Of a stretch of DNA of 64,000 nucleotides, positions 9,540 to 18,108 are shown piece by piece (positions within the stretch are counted from its first letter, which is position 1; each line of letters opens with the position of its first letter). A program made the translations under genes and the position numbers. Source of the stretch: Bordetella genomosp. 10 (GTDB lineage Bacteria > Pseudomonadota > Gammaproteobacteria > Burkholderiales > Burkholderiaceae_B). The notes under the pieces are model-generated. The model saw only the letters and a list, made by a program, of their open reading frames with translations. It was not told where the DNA came from and ran no database searches. The stretch is from contig NZ_NEVM01000005.1 in assembly GCF_002261225.1 (NCBI RefSeq), positions 3,100,001 to 3,164,000 of the forward strand. Direction: 5' to 3'.

Positions 9540-10589
9540 ATGAAATCCTCGCGCAAACCGATGCCTTCCCGCTTCTCCTTCCAACTCGCCTTGCCGCGCG
9601 GCTACAAAGCCACGGACGCCGTGCATTTTCACGGCAGGGACAAGGAAGCGGTTTCCGAGGCAGTAACGGACGTCGCGCTGCGCAAGGGTATCCTGCTCGA
9701 CGGCGTGCCCACCGTGTTCGATATCGAATTCGAACCATCGAAAGCCTCGGTACTCATCCAGGGCGTAGCGGAGCCGGCTTTGCCGGTCCGCCAACGCCGC
9801 CCCCTTGAGGGGGCCCGCGTAGCGGGTACGGGGCGGGCCTCCCCTGCCGGCCCGGTGGCAAAAAAACATGCGGCCTGCACCGTATCGGCGGACGGCAAGC
9901 TGACCGACGCCATGCAGGCGCAGGCCAGGGACATCGTGCTCGGCCTGCTCGGCTTGCGCCTGGACCCCAGGCGTTTCGCCGCCTTCGTGGCCGCCGATCC
10001 GGTATTCGGCCCGCTCGCCAAAAAGCAGAAGACCCTGCGCATCGTCCAGGCTTCGTCCGTTTACGAAGCGTTGACCTGGGCGGTGATGGGACAACAGATC
10101 AACGTGGCCTTCGCCGTGACGCTGCGGCGAACCTTCATCCAGTTGGCGGGCCGCCGGCACAGCAGCGGCCTGTGGTGCTATCCGTCGCCGGCGGACGCCG
10201 CGCGCCTGCCCATCGAGGAACTGACGTCCCGGCAGTATTCGCGCTCCAAGGCCGAAACCATCCTGCGGCTCTCCGCGCTCGTGGCCAGCGGCGAACTCGA
10301 TCTCGTCGAAAGCGCCGCCAACCCCGTGGAATCGATTTGCGCGGCCTTGCTTGCCGTCAAGGGAATCGGCCCCTGGACCGTGAACTATGCGATGCTGCGA
10401 GGCTTCGGCCAGCCGGACTGCTCGCTGCATGGCGACGTGGCGGTGCGGTCCGCCATAGGCAGGCTCTGGGGACTCGAAACCCGGCCCGGCATCGCCGAGA
10501 CGGAGGAATTCCTGAAACGCTACAGCCCGCACCGCACCATGGCGGCCGCGCATTTGTGGGCCAGCTTGAGCGCGCAGACGGGGTATTGA
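9540..10589 (+). CDS. alkA: DNA-3-methyladenine glycosylase II (AlkA type)
   Basis: 349-residue HhH-GPD base-excision glycosylase that removes alkylated bases from DNA. An N-terminal AlkA-like domain (residues 8-75) is followed by the helix-hairpin-helix VKGIGPWTVNYAMLRG and the catalytic aspartate Asp299 in GQPDCSLHGDVAV. The interface WAVMGQQINVAFA is typical of the catalytic domain. About 30-38 residues (near 73-110) are unlike the family: they are encoded by a chain of GC hairpins that stays in frame (see the repeat entry), which would explain a length above that of E. coli AlkA (282). ATG 9540 is the first start; residue 8 is an alternative, and neither has a strong ribosome site. Confidence 0.85.
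   Translation: MKSSRKPMPSRFSFQLALPRGYKATDAVHFHGRDKEAVSEAVTDVALRKGILLDGVPTVFDIEFEPSKASVLIQGVAEPALPVRQRRPLEGARVAGTGRASPAGPVAKKHAACTVSADGKLTDAMQAQARDIVLGLLGLRLDPRRFAAFVAADPVFGPLAKKQKTLRIVQASSVYEALTWAVMGQQINVAFAVTLRRTFIQLAGRRHSSGLWCYPSPADAARLPIEELTSRQYSRSKAETILRLSALVASGELDLVESAANPVESICAALLAVKGIGPWTVNYAMLRGFGQPDCSLHGDVAVRSAIGRLWGLETRPGIAETEEFLKRYSPHRTMAAAHLWASLSAQTGY
9767..9835 (+). repeat. Palindromic repeat element inside alkA, in frame
   Basis: Three consecutive small hairpins lie inside the coding sequence: CCGGC-TTT-GCCGG at 9774-9786, GCCCCC-TTGA-GGGGGC at 9799-9814, and CCCGC-GTA-GCGGG at 9814-9826. They encode an Ala/Arg/Pro/Gly-rich stretch not expected in AlkA. The middle hairpin resembles the GCCCCC-loop-GGGGGC module of the intergenic repeats at 50701 and 60654. 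The limits are approximate. Confidence 0.65.
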
Positions 10590-10677
10590 CCGAATACGCC
10601 CCACGATCGCTCGCCTGCGACTCAGGATTCAGTGCGGTCGGCGACGCCATGCAGCACACACCTCGAAGACATTGCGC

Positions 10678-11676
10678 TCATTGCGATCGGAAATTGATAT
10701 TCTGCGCAACCCCACTCCATAGCGCATTGCTCTCCCGAAGCAATTTGGCAAAGTCGGCGGCGCCTACATATTTATTCTCCGCGCCCATCTGCCTGGCATA
10801 GTCCTTCATTGCCGGCGAGTTCATCGCCGTGGCGACCTCCTGTTGCAGGCGGTCCAGTACCGGCTGGGGCGTCCCTCTCGGCGCCCACAGCCCGGTCCAA
10901 TTCACCACGCCCTTGAAGTTCCTTACGCCCGCTTCGGCAAAGGTCGGCACGTTTGGCAGAATGCCCAGCCGCGCATCGCCACTGATGGCCAGCAAGCGCA
11001 ATTGGCCCGCCTGGACGGGGCCCATCACGCCTGTGGTGGAGGCGAACTGGAAATCTATCAGGCCGCTCAACACCGCCTGCGTACCCTGCGTGGATCCTGT
11101 ATAGGGAATGTGCATGAACTTGACGCCCGCGGCCATGCCCAGCGCCTCGGAGACAAAATGCGGCGTCGTGCCGGCGCCCCCGGTAGCGTATGTAATCTTC
11201 CCGGGCTGCTGCCGTGCCTTGTCCAATAGGGACGCCAAGGTCTGGTACGGCCCGTCCGCCTTGACCAGCAATACCATGGGCGCGAACACGAACGCCGACA
11301 CCGGCAACAGATCGCGATCGGGATCGAACGGCAATTTCCTGAAGATAAAGGGCAGCAGCGAGTATCCCGTATCGTCGGCAAGCAGCGTGTACCCATCGCC
11401 CGGAGAACGGGCAACCTGGCTGACGGCGATGGATCCGCTGGCGCCCACGCGATTCTCGACGACAAAGCTTTGGCCGGTTTGCTCACCGAGCAATTGAGCC
11501 ATCTTCCTGGTTGCGACATCGACTGCCCCACCGGGACCATAGGGCACGATGATACGCACCGGCCGGGCAGGCCAGGTTTCCGCCGCGCCGGCGTGCCATG
11601 CCGGAAATATCAGGCATGCGCCAACGATCAAGCACCTCGCACGTCGCGCGCGCGGCCGGAAAAGAAAACGCCTCAT
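10678..11676 (-). CDS. Bug-family (TctC) tripartite tricarboxylate transporter receptor
   Basis: 332-residue extracytoplasmic solute receptor of the Bug/TctC family, which binds carboxylates in the periplasm. A signal peptide (residues 1-28, ending WHAGAAE) is followed by WPARPVRIIVPYGPGGAVDV, the family N-terminal signature, and by GYTLLADDTGY and LPNVPTFAEAG. ATG 11676 is preceded by GAGGAG. It is divergent from the LysR gene at 11852 and probably controlled by it. It carries no TctA/TctB partner; substrate likely a mono- or dicarboxylate degraded by the neighbouring dehydrogenases and ThDP enzyme. Confidence 0.92.
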   Translation of the reverse strand: MRRFLFRPRARRARCLIVGACLIFPAWHAGAAETWPARPVRIIVPYGPGGAVDVATRKMAQLLGEQTGQSFVVENRVGASGSIAVSQVARSPGDGYTLLADDTGYSLLPFIFRKLPFDPDRDLLPVSAFVFAPMVLLVKADGPYQTLASLLDKARQQPGKITYATGGAGTTPHFVSEALGMAAGVKFMHIPYTGSTQGTQAVLSGLIDFQFASTTGVMGPVQAGQLRLLAISGDARLGILPNVPTFAEAGVRNFKGVVNWTGLWAPRGTPQPVLDRLQQEVATAMNSPAMKDYARQMGAENKYVGAADFAKLLRESNALWSGVAQNINFRSQ

Positions 11677-11851
11677 GACCTGGTCTCCTCGTTTTAGGAA
11701 TGTGACGGCGGCTTCGTACACCCGCTTCCGGACTTGACGGAACGCTCGGCGATGACAGCGCGCTCTTTCGTGTACACGCAGGAACATTAGGCCTATGATC
11801 CGGGGGCGTCTACTATGAAATACTGCGACTCCTGATTCGAAAAGCCTATCA

Positions 11852-12760
11852 ATGATCGACCTCAGACAACTCCGGCATTTCGTGGCGGTAAGCGAGGAAA
11901 TGAACTTCCGCAGAGCCGCGGATAGGCTGTGCATCACGCAGCCGCCGTTGACGCAAAGCATCCAGGCACTGGAGAGCGAGTTGGGCGTGCAGTTGTTCAT
12001 ACGGTCACGCCGGCATGTGGAGTTGACCAAGGCGGGAGAGGTGCTGCTGGCCGAAGCAAAGGCGACGCTGGACCAGGCAAATCACATGCTGAATACTGCC
12101 CACCGCGCCGCGCGAGGCGAGGTGGGGACGCTGAAGGTGGGGTTCTCGATATCGGCGTCGTTCGCCACGCCCTTCACACGCGCCATGCATGAATTCCAGA
12201 ACCTGCACCCGGACGTGGCGTTGCAGCTTACCCGCGTGACCGCCACCTTTGGCCTTGAGCGTGTGGAACGGGGCGAGCTCGATGTCTGCGTGACTCGCCT
12301 GAGCAACGCCGCCTGGCTATCCGACAAACTCGACCATATCGCGATATTGCAGGACGAACTCAACCTGGTCCTGCACGCCAGCGACGCGGCCGCGCGCGAA
12401 CCTTCGGTGTCCTTATCCGACGTGGTGGACCGGCCTTTCATCATGTATTCGCGTCAGCAAGGCACCACCATCTACAAGCAAGTGGCAAGCCTGTGGGCCG
12501 CCTCGGGACTAACGCCAAATTTCACGCAGGAATTCGGCGATGGCGCAATGATTCTCGGGCTCGTGGCGGGCGGTTGCGGCATCTCTGTCCTTCCCAGTTC
12601 CCTGAAGCGAATCAACATCAGCGATGTCGCCTGGCGCGCCATTCGGGCGGACAAATCGCTCACCGACAGCGCGGTGGTGGCCGCTTTTCTCCCATCATCC
12701 CGCAAGGAGCCGATTCAATCCGCGTTCATTGACTTGCTTGCGCGGAATGCGGCGATTTGA
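11852..12760 (+). CDS. LysR-family transcriptional regulator
   Basis: 302-residue LysR protein. The N-terminal HTH (MIDLRQLRHFVAVSEEMNF, then ITQPPLTQSIQALE) resembles the BenM/CatM subgroup, and the effector domain shows GTLKVGFSISASF and GCGISVLPSSL. The start is ATG 11852. It is divergent from a Bug receptor with a 175-bp promoter gap, and its 3' end overlaps the opposing dehydrogenase gene by 35 bp. It probably responds to a carboxylate intermediate and activates the Bug gene and perhaps the block running from 16747 down to 12726. Confidence 0.9.
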   Translation: MIDLRQLRHFVAVSEEMNFRRAADRLCITQPPLTQSIQALESELGVQLFIRSRRHVELTKAGEVLLAEAKATLDQANHMLNTAHRAARGEVGTLKVGFSISASFATPFTRAMHEFQNLHPDVALQLTRVTATFGLERVERGELDVCVTRLSNAAWLSDKLDHIAILQDELNLVLHASDAAAREPSVSLSDVVDRPFIMYSRQQGTTIYKQVASLWAASGLTPNFTQEFGDGAMILGLVAGGCGISVLPSSLKRINISDVAWRAIRADKSLTDSAVVAAFLPSSRKEPIQSAFIDLLARNAAI

Positions 12761-13589
12761 AAAATTCGTCCAACGTCCGAATCAGCACTTTTTCGCCATC
12801 GAAGTCATGGGCCAGCGACACGCCGATCTTGGCCAGGTCGATGAACAGGTCCTGGCCCATCTGACCCTCTCCCAGGAATTCAGCGACCTCTTCCATCTCC
12901 GGCGCCCAACGATGCGCCTTCGAAAACATGTCGGGCACCGAGATCGCCCAGCGGGCCAGGAGATCCGGGCGATTGGCCGACAAGACCCTGTACAAGCCCT
13001 GCTCTGCGCCGGCCCGGGCGGCGCCCAGGATCATGGCCGAAACCAGGAAGACCATGCCCTTGTTGATGCCGGCGAACGACATTTTCAGCGCGGACGCGGC
13101 GCCGATCTTTTCACCGACCACTTCCACCTTGAGTCCCAGCGCACCCAAGACGGCAACGTTGCCGGCGTCGGCCCCGGATAGATATAGCGTGGGTTTATTC
13201 TGCCCTTTGGGCGGCATGCCGATGATGCCGCCGTCGACGAAGGCCGCGCCGCTGCCGCGAATAATCGCTTCCACCTGCTTGACGCTTTCGATGCTGACGG
13301 CATTGCAATCCACATAGATGGCTTTGCGTTGGGCTGCCCGCAATGCGGGCGCGAGGCGTGTGGCCAGCGCGACAGCCTGGGCGGGAGGAACCACGGACAA
13401 GATGATATCGGCGCTCGCGATTTCGGCATCGGTCGCGTCGTGCATGCCCGCCGCAGTGGCGCGCTCACGCGTCGCATCGCTGCGGCCGTCCAGCGAGGTA
13501 AGCACTTTCACGCCGTTGGCCGAGAGCAGATGGGCGAAGCCGCTACCCATGGCTCCCGGCGCGACGACGGATACGGTGGAAATAGTCAT
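12726..13589 (-). CDS. NAD(P)-dependent beta-hydroxyacid dehydrogenase-like oxidoreductase
   Basis: 287-residue protein with a Rossmann N-terminus (VSVVAPGAMGSGFAHLL; the usual GxGxMG reads APGAMG) and the 3-hydroxyisobutyrate/6-phosphogluconate dehydrogenase layout. VDCNAVSIESVKQVE matches the substrate-binding strand, GGIIGMPP the catalytic turn, and Lys in ALKMSFAGINKG the catalytic lysine region. A DUF1932-type C-terminal domain is likely. It follows the aldehyde dehydrogenase gene by 38 bp on the same strand, so they are probably co-transcribed, and it overlaps the opposing lysR by 35 bp. It would oxidise a beta-hydroxyacid; the substrate is not known. Confidence 0.85.
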   Translation of the reverse strand: MTISTVSVVAPGAMGSGFAHLLSANGVKVLTSLDGRSDATRERATAAGMHDATDAEIASADIILSVVPPAQAVALATRLAPALRAAQRKAIYVDCNAVSIESVKQVEAIIRGSGAAFVDGGIIGMPPKGQNKPTLYLSGADAGNVAVLGALGLKVEVVGEKIGAASALKMSFAGINKGMVFLVSAMILGAARAGAEQGLYRVLSANRPDLLARWAISVPDMFSKAHRWAPEMEEVAEFLGEGQMGQDLFIDLAKIGVSLAHDFDGEKVLIRTLDEFFKSPHSAQASQ

Positions 13590-13627
13590 GATGCGACCTC
13601 GGATGTATGAAAGGAAAGTCAGGGACG

Positions 13628-15061
13628 CTAGCGTGCGGTCTTGTGGGACACCATCTTGGTAATGGTGTAGCTGTTGACGCCTTCGATCCCGCCCTCGCGT
13701 CCATAGCCGCTATCCTTCACGCCGCCAAAAGGCGTGTCCGCCGTGGAGGCGACAAAATGATTGATGGACAACGTACCGCAGTCCAACTCATCGGCGAGCA
13801 GCGCGGCGCGGTCCGCATCATGCGTAAAGGCATAGGCCGCCAGCGCATACGGCAACCCGTTGGCGGCGGCGATCGCGTCTTCGATTTGCTCGTAGGGCTG
13901 GATGATCGCCAGCGGCCCAAAGGGTTCCTCCTGAACGCAGCGGGCATGCGCGGGCACGTCGGCCAGCACCGTCAGCGGATAGAAATTGCCGGGTCGATCT
14001 ACCCTGGCGCCGCCGGCCGCCAGGCGCGCGCCCTTGCCGACGGCATCCTGCACCAGCTCGTCGATAGCCTGCAAGCGCCGCGCATTGGCCAAGGGTCCCA
14101 TGTCCGTTTCCTCGTCCAGGCCGTTGCCGAGCCGAAGCTTTCCGGCCTCGGCGGCGAACGCTTCGACGAACGTCTCGAAACCCGTGCGATGAACGAAAAA
14201 GCGGGTTGGAGATACGCATACCTGCCCGGTATTGCGAGCCTTGGCCGCCACCGACGCGAGCGCCACGCTTCTTGGATCCGCGTCGTCACAGACGATGACC
14301 GGGCAGTGCCCCCCGAGTTCGAGCAATACGGGCTTCATGTACTTGCCGGCCAGCGCCGCGAGTTGCTTGCCCACGGGCACCGAGCCGGTGAACGTCATCA
14401 TGCGCACGGCCGGATCGGCGATCAGGGTGGCGGAGATCTCAGCGGGTTCGCCGAAGACCAGGTTGACGACCCCGTCGGGCGTACCGGCGTCGACAAAGGC
14501 CTGTATCAGCATCATGGCCGACGCGGGTGTCTCTTCCGAGGCCTTGAGGATGACCGAGCAACCCGCGGCCAGCGGGCCCGCGACTTTGCGTGCAGGCGAA
14601 CTGGCCGGAAAGTTCCAGGGGCTGAAGGCGGCGACGATGCCCACCGGCTGTTTCATGACCATCTGGCGCAGCCCGTCCGCCGCGGGAAGCATTCTGCCGT
14701 AGACGCGCCGGCCCTCCTCCGCATCCCATTCGATGATGTCGCATGCACGCGCGACTTCCTGCCTGGATTGGGCCAGCGTCTTGCCCTGCTCCAGCGTCAT
14801 GGCGGATGCGATCGCCTCCTGCCGCTGGCGTATCAAGCGAGCAGCCTCGATCATGATCCGGCTCCGGGCGCCCGGATCCATGCGCCGCCAGACACTCAAA
14901 CCGGCAGCAGCGGCGCGTACCGCATCGGCTATATCTTCGCGGGACGCCTTGGGCACCGTACCCAACAGGGTGTTGTCCACAGGGTTGAGCACTGGAAGCG
15001 TGGATTGCCCGCTGCGCCATTCATTGCCTATGCGCATGCGGACTTCGGGGTATGCAAGCAT
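13628..15061 (-). CDS. NAD(P)-dependent aldehyde dehydrogenase (succinate-semialdehyde dehydrogenase-like)
   Basis: 477-residue ALDH-superfamily enzyme that oxidises an aldehyde to a carboxylate. The general base Glu248 lies in LELGGHCPV and the nucleophile Cys282 in NTGQVCVSPTRF; FSPWNFP (147-152) and FTGSVPVGK are the NAD-binding landmarks, and EEPFGPLA the C-terminal motif. It resembles GabD and alpha-ketoglutarate-semialdehyde dehydrogenases. It lies directly downstream of a ThDP decarboxylase-like gene (24 bp gap), which suggests that the decarboxylase makes an aldehyde from a 2-oxoacid and this enzyme oxidises it. Start ATG 15061 has GGAA upstream. Confidence 0.9.
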   Translation of the reverse strand: MLAYPEVRMRIGNEWRSGQSTLPVLNPVDNTLLGTVPKASREDIADAVRAAAAGLSVWRRMDPGARSRIMIEAARLIRQRQEAIASAMTLEQGKTLAQSRQEVARACDIIEWDAEEGRRVYGRMLPAADGLRQMVMKQPVGIVAAFSPWNFPASSPARKVAGPLAAGCSVILKASEETPASAMMLIQAFVDAGTPDGVVNLVFGEPAEISATLIADPAVRMMTFTGSVPVGKQLAALAGKYMKPVLLELGGHCPVIVCDDADPRSVALASVAAKARNTGQVCVSPTRFFVHRTGFETFVEAFAAEAGKLRLGNGLDEETDMGPLANARRLQAIDELVQDAVGKGARLAAGGARVDRPGNFYPLTVLADVPAHARCVQEEPFGPLAIIQPYEQIEDAIAAANGLPYALAAYAFTHDADRAALLADELDCGTLSINHFVASTADTPFGGVKDSGYGREGGIEGVNSYTITKMVSHKTAR

Positions 15062-15085
15062 GATGAATTCCTGGAACCGCCGGCC

Positions 15086-16747
15086 TTACCGGCGTGGGTT
15101 ATTGGCAATCATGGCGGCGGTGTCGGTACGGATCTCGATCAAGGTCGGCAACCGGTCTTTTGACAATCGGGCGAACTCTGTCTCGAAGTCCTGGGTCGTC
15201 TCAACCGATGCCGCTTGCAGGCCGTAGGCCCTGGCCAAGGCCGCAAAATCGGGATTCTCAACGTCCGTGGCGTACACCCTGCCTGGATAGCGGCGCTCCT
15301 GGTGTAGCCGGATCGATCCGTAGCTTGAATTATTGATGACCAGAATGAGAATCGGCAGGCGATATTGCACAACCGTCATCAAATCGGGCGAACTCATCAG
15401 CAGGCAGCAATCACCCGCATAGCAGACCACGGTACGATCCGGATGCTCCATCTGGGCGGCGATGGCGGCGGGCAGGCCAAAAGCCATGGACCCGCTGACG
15501 GGGGCCAACTGGGTCCGCACAGAAGAGAATTGATGATATCGCGAAACGTATCCGGCATAGTTGCCGGCGCCGTTGGTGACGATGGCATCTTTCGGCAGCC
15601 GGTCGCTCAAGCCGCGCACAATGGCGGCAATATTCAGCCTTGCATCGGGCAGGACCGGCGGCCGCGCATGGGCTTCGTAAGCTTCGCGCCCCGCGACGAG
15701 GCGCTGCAGGCGAATTTCATCCGGATCCGGCGCCGGCAATGCGCGCAGCGCCTGGGCGCAAGCCGGCATCGTCGCCGCAATCAGTAGATCGCCCTGGTAG
15801 ACGCGGCCCAGCTCCTGCGGCTCGGGGTGAACCTGGATGAACGGCTGCCGCAGTCTCGGAACGGGAAGCAGCTCATAGCCTTTGGTCGTGGCTTCGCCCA
15901 GGCGCTCGCCCAAGGCGATGATGAGGTCGCTATCGGCAACGTAACGGGTCAAGGCGGGACTGGTTCCCAGCCCTAGTTCACCCACATAGTTGGGGTGACG
16001 GTTGTCGAAAGTGTCCTGGCAACGAAAGCCGTTCGCCACGGGGACGGCATGGCGCTCGGCGAAGGCCTGGACATCGCCGAACGCTTGCGGCGTCCACCCT
16101 CCCCCGCCCAACACAAGGAGCGGCTTGCGGGCGCGACCGAGCATTTCCCGCAGGGATTCCAAAGCCTGGGCAGACGGGGCGGATTCGGCCAGCCGATACG
16201 GAATCAGCGGCTGCGCGGGCGCCTGGTCGACCAGCATATCTTCCGGCAACGCGAGCACCACCGGGCCGGGCCTCCCGTTGACCGCGACGTGGAATGCCCG
16301 GCTGACGAGTTCGGGAATGCGCGCGGCATCGTCGATTTCGGCCACCCATTTGGCAACCTTGCCGAACATCTGGACGTAATCGACCTCCTGGAAGGCGCCG
16401 CGTTCCCTGGCGCTACGCTCGACCTGGCCAATGAACATGATCATCGGCGCGGAATCCTGCGCTGCGGTATGAACCCCGATCGCACCGTGCGAAGCGCCCG
16501 GGCCACGGGTCACGAAGCAGATCCCGGGCTGGCCGGTGAGTTTGCCATGCGCGGTTGCCATGTTGGCGGCATTGGCCTCGTGCCGGCAAACCACCAGGTG
16601 CAGTTTTTCGGATACATCGGACAGGCTATCGATCACGGCGAGAAAACTCTCGCCCGGAACGCAAAACGCCCGTTTCACGCCATTGACCAAAAGTGCATCC
16701 ACCAATAGCCGACTGCCTGAACGCATTGTTTCGTCGTGGTTTTGCAT
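15086..16747 (-). CDS. Thiamine-diphosphate-dependent enzyme (acetolactate synthase / 2-oxoacid decarboxylase family)
   Basis: 553-residue ThDP enzyme with the three standard domains: pyrimidine-binding with the catalytic glutamate Glu57 in CRHEANAANMA, a central domain (about 185-330), and a pyrophosphate-binding domain. The cofactor motif GDG-X-NN is changed: it reads Gly445-Asp446-Cys447 with Asn472-Asn473. Asp and Asn, the metal ligands, are kept. It lacks a small regulatory subunit gene and lies beside an aldehyde dehydrogenase, so a decarboxylase or carboligase for a 2-oxoacid is more likely than biosynthetic acetolactate synthase. It is a paralogue of the gene at 20867. Start ATG 16747, with AAGG upstream. 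Confidence 0.88.
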   Translation of the reverse strand: MQNHDETMRSGSRLLVDALLVNGVKRAFCVPGESFLAVIDSLSDVSEKLHLVVCRHEANAANMATAHGKLTGQPGICFVTRGPGASHGAIGVHTAAQDSAPMIMFIGQVERSARERGAFQEVDYVQMFGKVAKWVAEIDDAARIPELVSRAFHVAVNGRPGPVVLALPEDMLVDQAPAQPLIPYRLAESAPSAQALESLREMLGRARKPLLVLGGGGWTPQAFGDVQAFAERHAVPVANGFRCQDTFDNRHPNYVGELGLGTSPALTRYVADSDLIIALGERLGEATTKGYELLPVPRLRQPFIQVHPEPQELGRVYQGDLLIAATMPACAQALRALPAPDPDEIRLQRLVAGREAYEAHARPPVLPDARLNIAAIVRGLSDRLPKDAIVTNGAGNYAGYVSRYHQFSSVRTQLAPVSGSMAFGLPAAIAAQMEHPDRTVVCYAGDCCLLMSSPDLMTVVQYRLPILILVINNSSYGSIRLHQERRYPGRVYATDVENPDFAALARAYGLQAASVETTQDFETEFARLSKDRLPTLIEIRTDTAAMIANNPRR

Positions 16748-16815
16748 ACGCCTTTTTCATCCCTGGTTTCGGTGCGATGCAAATGGTGCGTGCCTACAAG
16801 GCCCTGGTCCAATCC
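16693..16815 (+). pseudogene. Possible relic of a ThDP-enzyme N-terminus
   Basis: On the plus strand an ATG at 16693 opens a 74-codon frame whose first 40 codons read like the start of a ThDP decarboxylase: IADCLNALFRRGF, then AYAFFIPGFGAMQMVRAY. The spacing of Gly-Phe and Ile-Pro-Gly matches the family. After about 16815 the frame has no similarity. The first 55 nt are antisense to the start of the ThDP gene ending at 16747, so part of the match could be coincidental. It is a remnant at best, not a working gene. Confidence 0.3.
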
Positions 16816-17066
16816 TTAATTTCTATCTCTGTGATTTCTTCTCGCATATCAATTCACGGCATCTCTGCCGGTCAGTCCGTACAGCGTACGCAACGAATGA
16901 GGCGATCCGGATATTGATAGGTTTCCTGAATCACCAGCCACGGTATTTCGAAATAGACGGCCGGATGACGTGAAACTAACTTACCTCCCCAGGGATGGGC
17001 GTATGCGCCACCGCGCAATGGCGTGTCCGCCGCGCCCGCGGTCCGATAAAAAACGAGGAGACATAG
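16748..17066. other. 319-bp divergent promoter region
   Basis: The gap between the ThDP gene (minus) and the Bug receptor gene (plus) is richer in A and T than the surrounding genes (for example 16815-16860 and 16905-16985) and presumably holds both promoters. The ribosome site GAGGAG for 17067 is at its end. Apart from the possible ThDP relic at its left edge no gene is seen. Confidence 0.5.
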
Positions 17067-18023
17067 ATGGCATACCTGCGCTTGCTATTCCTGCTGTCAT
17101 CCATGGCGATTTCGCAACTCGTCGCCGCGCAGGCCTATCCGGATAAGCCAGTCACGCTGGTTATCGCCTTTCCTCCCGGCGCATCGAACGACACCGTAGG
17201 CAGGTATCTGGCGCAAGGCCTGGGCAGTTTATGGAAACAATCCGTGATCGTGGAAAACCGCGTGGGCGCGGGCTCCGCGATTGGAACCGCCTACGTAGCC
17301 AAGGCCAAGCCCGATGGCTACACGCTGTTGCTGACATCTTCGGCCTACACAACCTTGCCGGCCATCATGCCCCAGCTTTCATACTCGCCGGAAAAGGACA
17401 TGACGCCGGTCGCCATGATAGGCCTCAGCCCGCTGGTCCTCGCGGTGGGGCCCAGGGTCAAGGCCGGCAATCTCCGGGAGTTCATTGCCGAAGCCAGAGC
17501 GCGCCCTGTGTTCTTCGGCACGGCGGGGCTGGGCAGCGCCACGCATTTTGGGGGCGAGTTGATCAACTCGGCTGCCGGCATCGATATGAAAGCGGTGCAT
17601 TACAAGGGCGGCGGCCAGGTCATGGTCGATATGCTGGGCGGCAGGATCGATGCCTTCATCGCCACGTACTCGGCGGTCGAGCCCCAACTGGGCGACGCCA
17701 AGATCCGCATTCTTGCGGTGATGGACAAGGACAGGATCGATGCATTGCCTCAGGTTCCCACGGCCGCGGAGCAAGGTTTGACGGGCGCCGAAAGCGCTTT
17801 GTGGTGGGGAGTTTTCGCGCCGCGCGGCACGCCGCAGCCTGTCATCGATAAAGTCAACGCCGATATCAAGGCTGTCATGTCCAAGCCGGAAGCAAGCCGT
17901 TTCCTGGCGAGGCAAGGCGGCTTCGCGCGTTTCCTTCCACCCGCCGTCTTCGCCGACCTGGTTTCCAGGGAAATACACGACTGGAAGGCGCTGGCGCAGG
18001 CCCGCGGCATAAAAGGCCAATAG
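17067..18023 (+). CDS. Bug-family (TctC) periplasmic carboxylate receptor
   Basis: 318-residue Bug receptor. A signal peptide (1-21, ending AAQA) precedes YPDKPVTLVIAFPPGASNDT, a variant of the family signature where the usual PGG reads PGA. KPDGYTLLLTSSAY and LPQVPTAAEQG are further family blocks. ATG 17067 has GAGGAG 7 nt upstream. An RraA-like gene follows 85 bp downstream on the same strand and is likely co-transcribed. No membrane subunits are encoded nearby, so it probably works with TctAB proteins encoded elsewhere or acts as a sensor. Confidence 0.92.
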   Translation: MAYLRLLFLLSSMAISQLVAAQAYPDKPVTLVIAFPPGASNDTVGRYLAQGLGSLWKQSVIVENRVGAGSAIGTAYVAKAKPDGYTLLLTSSAYTTLPAIMPQLSYSPEKDMTPVAMIGLSPLVLAVGPRVKAGNLREFIAEARARPVFFGTAGLGSATHFGGELINSAAGIDMKAVHYKGGGQVMVDMLGGRIDAFIATYSAVEPQLGDAKIRILAVMDKDRIDALPQVPTAAEQGLTGAESALWWGVFAPRGTPQPVIDKVNADIKAVMSKPEASRFLARQGGFARFLPPAVFADLVSREIHDWKALAQARGIKGQ

Positions 18024-18108
18024 ACGTAGACGTGCGCCAGGAGCATTGCTCCATGAGCGCAGGGCCGCCTGCGTATCCATAACCCCAATGACATGGAAGG
18101 AAAACGCC

